The notes under the pieces: model-generated
Databases searched by the model: none
What the model saw: the letters and a program-made list of their open reading frames with translations, nothing else
What the model was told of the DNA's origin: nothing
Translations under genes and position numbers: made by a program
Assembly: GCF_024506435.1 (NCBI RefSeq)
Contig: NZ_JANIET010000002.1
Location: 620,001 to 684,000, forward strand
Direction: 5' to 3'
Length of the DNA stretch: 64,000 nt
Origin: Pantoea trifolii
GTDB taxonomy: Bacteria > Pseudomonadota > Gammaproteobacteria > Enterobacterales > Enterobacteriaceae
Shown here: piece after piece, positions 63,288 to 64,000 of the stretch
How the letters are laid out: each line of letters starts with the position of its first letter
How positions within the stretch are numbered: position 1 is the stretch's first letter

Positions 63288-64000
63288 ATGAATAATTGGC
63301 CAGTGCTGGGCGCACTTCTAATTTGTTTGGTTTTGATCGGTTGTGACAATAAAAGCGGTGATGAAATCAGCGCACCGCGCGTAATTAAAGCGCTAACGCT
63401 GACGGAAAATACCACAGAAAAAGTCAGGATATTCCCGGCGCGTATTTCAGCGGGCGACTACACCGAACTGGCCTTTAAGCGTACCGGCCGACTGGCACAG
63501 TTGCAGGTACGTGAAGGCAGCCATGTTAAGGCTGGCGAGGTGATTGGCCGACTGATCGATACCGATGCGCAGCTGCGGGTCAACGATCAGCAGAACAGAT
63601 TCCTGCTGGCAGATCGCCAGTATCAACGCTTCAGTGCGCTGGCCACGCGCAGTGCGGTTTCGCAGGCGGATAGGGATGTGCAAAAGGCGAATCGCGACTC
63701 CGCCGCCGTGGCGCTCAACATCGCCAAAGAGGAGCTGGATTATCACACTTTGCGCGCCCCCTTTGACGGCATCATCACCAGCGTGGCATCGCAAAATCAT
63801 CAGGTGGTCGCCGCCGGACAAACGGTGGCGGTGATCAGCCGCAACGATGTGCTGGATGTGATTTTTAGCGTGCCGGAAAACCTGTTCACCAGCCTCGACG
63901 TGCAGAACGTAAGTTATCAGCCAGAGATCAGCCTGAATGCGCTGCCGGGCCGGACGTTTCGCGCAGCATATAAAGAGCATCGCGCAGAAGCTGATGCCGC
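63288..64000 (+). CDS. RND efflux periplasmic adaptor lipoprotein, 3' end outside window
   Basis: The frame is open to the right edge (237 codons seen). The signal peptide has lipobox VLIGC at residues 15-19, so it is a lipoprotein. Adaptor features are LAFKRTGRLAQLQVREGSHVKAGEVIG (first lipoyl half), a helical hairpin with FSALATRSAVSQADRD, and LRAPFDGIITSVASQNHQVVAAGQTV (second half). The beta-barrel region then begins. GAGG lies seven bases before the ATG. It is a second adaptor, distinct from the one at 55837; its pump gene presumably follows beyond the window. Confidence 0.9.
   Translation, partial: MNNWPVLGALLICLVLIGCDNKSGDEISAPRVIKALTLTENTTEKVRIFPARISAGDYTELAFKRTGRLAQLQVREGSHVKAGEVIGRLIDTDAQLRVNDQQNRFLLADRQYQRFSALATRSAVSQADRDVQKANRDSAAVALNIAKEELDYHTLRAPFDGIITSVASQNHQVVAAGQTVAVISRNDVLDVIFSVPENLFTSLDVQNVSYQPEISLNALPGRTFRAAYKEHRAEADA

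Overview
The window looks like chromosome, or a chromosome-like replicon, of an enterobacterium of the Erwiniaceae (Pantoea/Erwinia type). The evidence is close matches, from memory, to enterobacterial MalT, MalP, MalE, MalF, MalG, LamB, EptB and YbiI, a HecA/CdiA-type exoprotein, moderate-to-high GC in housekeeping blocks and AT-rich accessory blocks. No rRNA, tRNA, CRISPR array or complete insertion sequence was seen. The genus is an inference.

Layout. 1-303: the 3' end of a Cre-like tyrosine recombinase. 431-13895 (minus strand): a contact-dependent inhibition locus with cdiB, a 3540-residue cdiA, the adjacent small immunity gene and two more AT-rich immunity-like genes. A CRP-type site lies in front of cdiB. 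14349-16574: eptB (lipopolysaccharide phosphoethanolamine transferase) and a GNAT acetyltransferase. 16654-31940: the maltose/maltodextrin regulon in one block: malT, malPQ, malK-lamB-malM and malEFG, with MalT boxes and CRP-like sites in the two divergent promoter regions. A roughly 210-nt highly structured element sits between malQ and malM. 32025-33971: an AT-rich cargo-like cluster with a 232-aa glycine-rich membrane protein, a 61-aa membrane protein, an orphan Hcp and a macrodomain protein.

34250-37867: an operon of a LuxE-like acyl-activating enzyme, a LuxC-like acyl-CoA reductase and an SDR, behind a clear TPP riboswitch. This is the most unusual regulatory pairing in the window. 37984-38250: ybiI. 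38436-48525: an eight-gene peptide uptake and processing operon (M20 hydrolase, Tat-type binding protein, two permeases, fused double ATPase, M20-like and M24-like proteins, VanX/DdpX dipeptidase) divergent from a GntR regulator. The M20-like and M24-like proteins have lost most of their metal ligands. 48652-49146: tandem YgdI/YgdR-type lipoproteins. 49222-52420: a sugar-acid type operon (MFS transporter, PdxA-like dehydrogenase, TIM-barrel isomerase) with a consensus CRP site and a perfect inverted repeat upstream.

52857-60044: a MipA/OmpV outer-membrane protein, possibly followed by a 30-aa membrane peptide, divergent from a two-component system and an RND adaptor/pump pair. 60081-62780: a type II P-type cation ATPase. 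63021-63140: a 39-aa membrane peptide with a strong ribosome binding site. 63288-64000: the start of a second RND adaptor, cut by the window edge. A palindromic, REP-like repeat family (arms GGTCGCCATnnATGGCGACC and GGTGCGCATnnATGCGCACC) occurs in four intergenic places.
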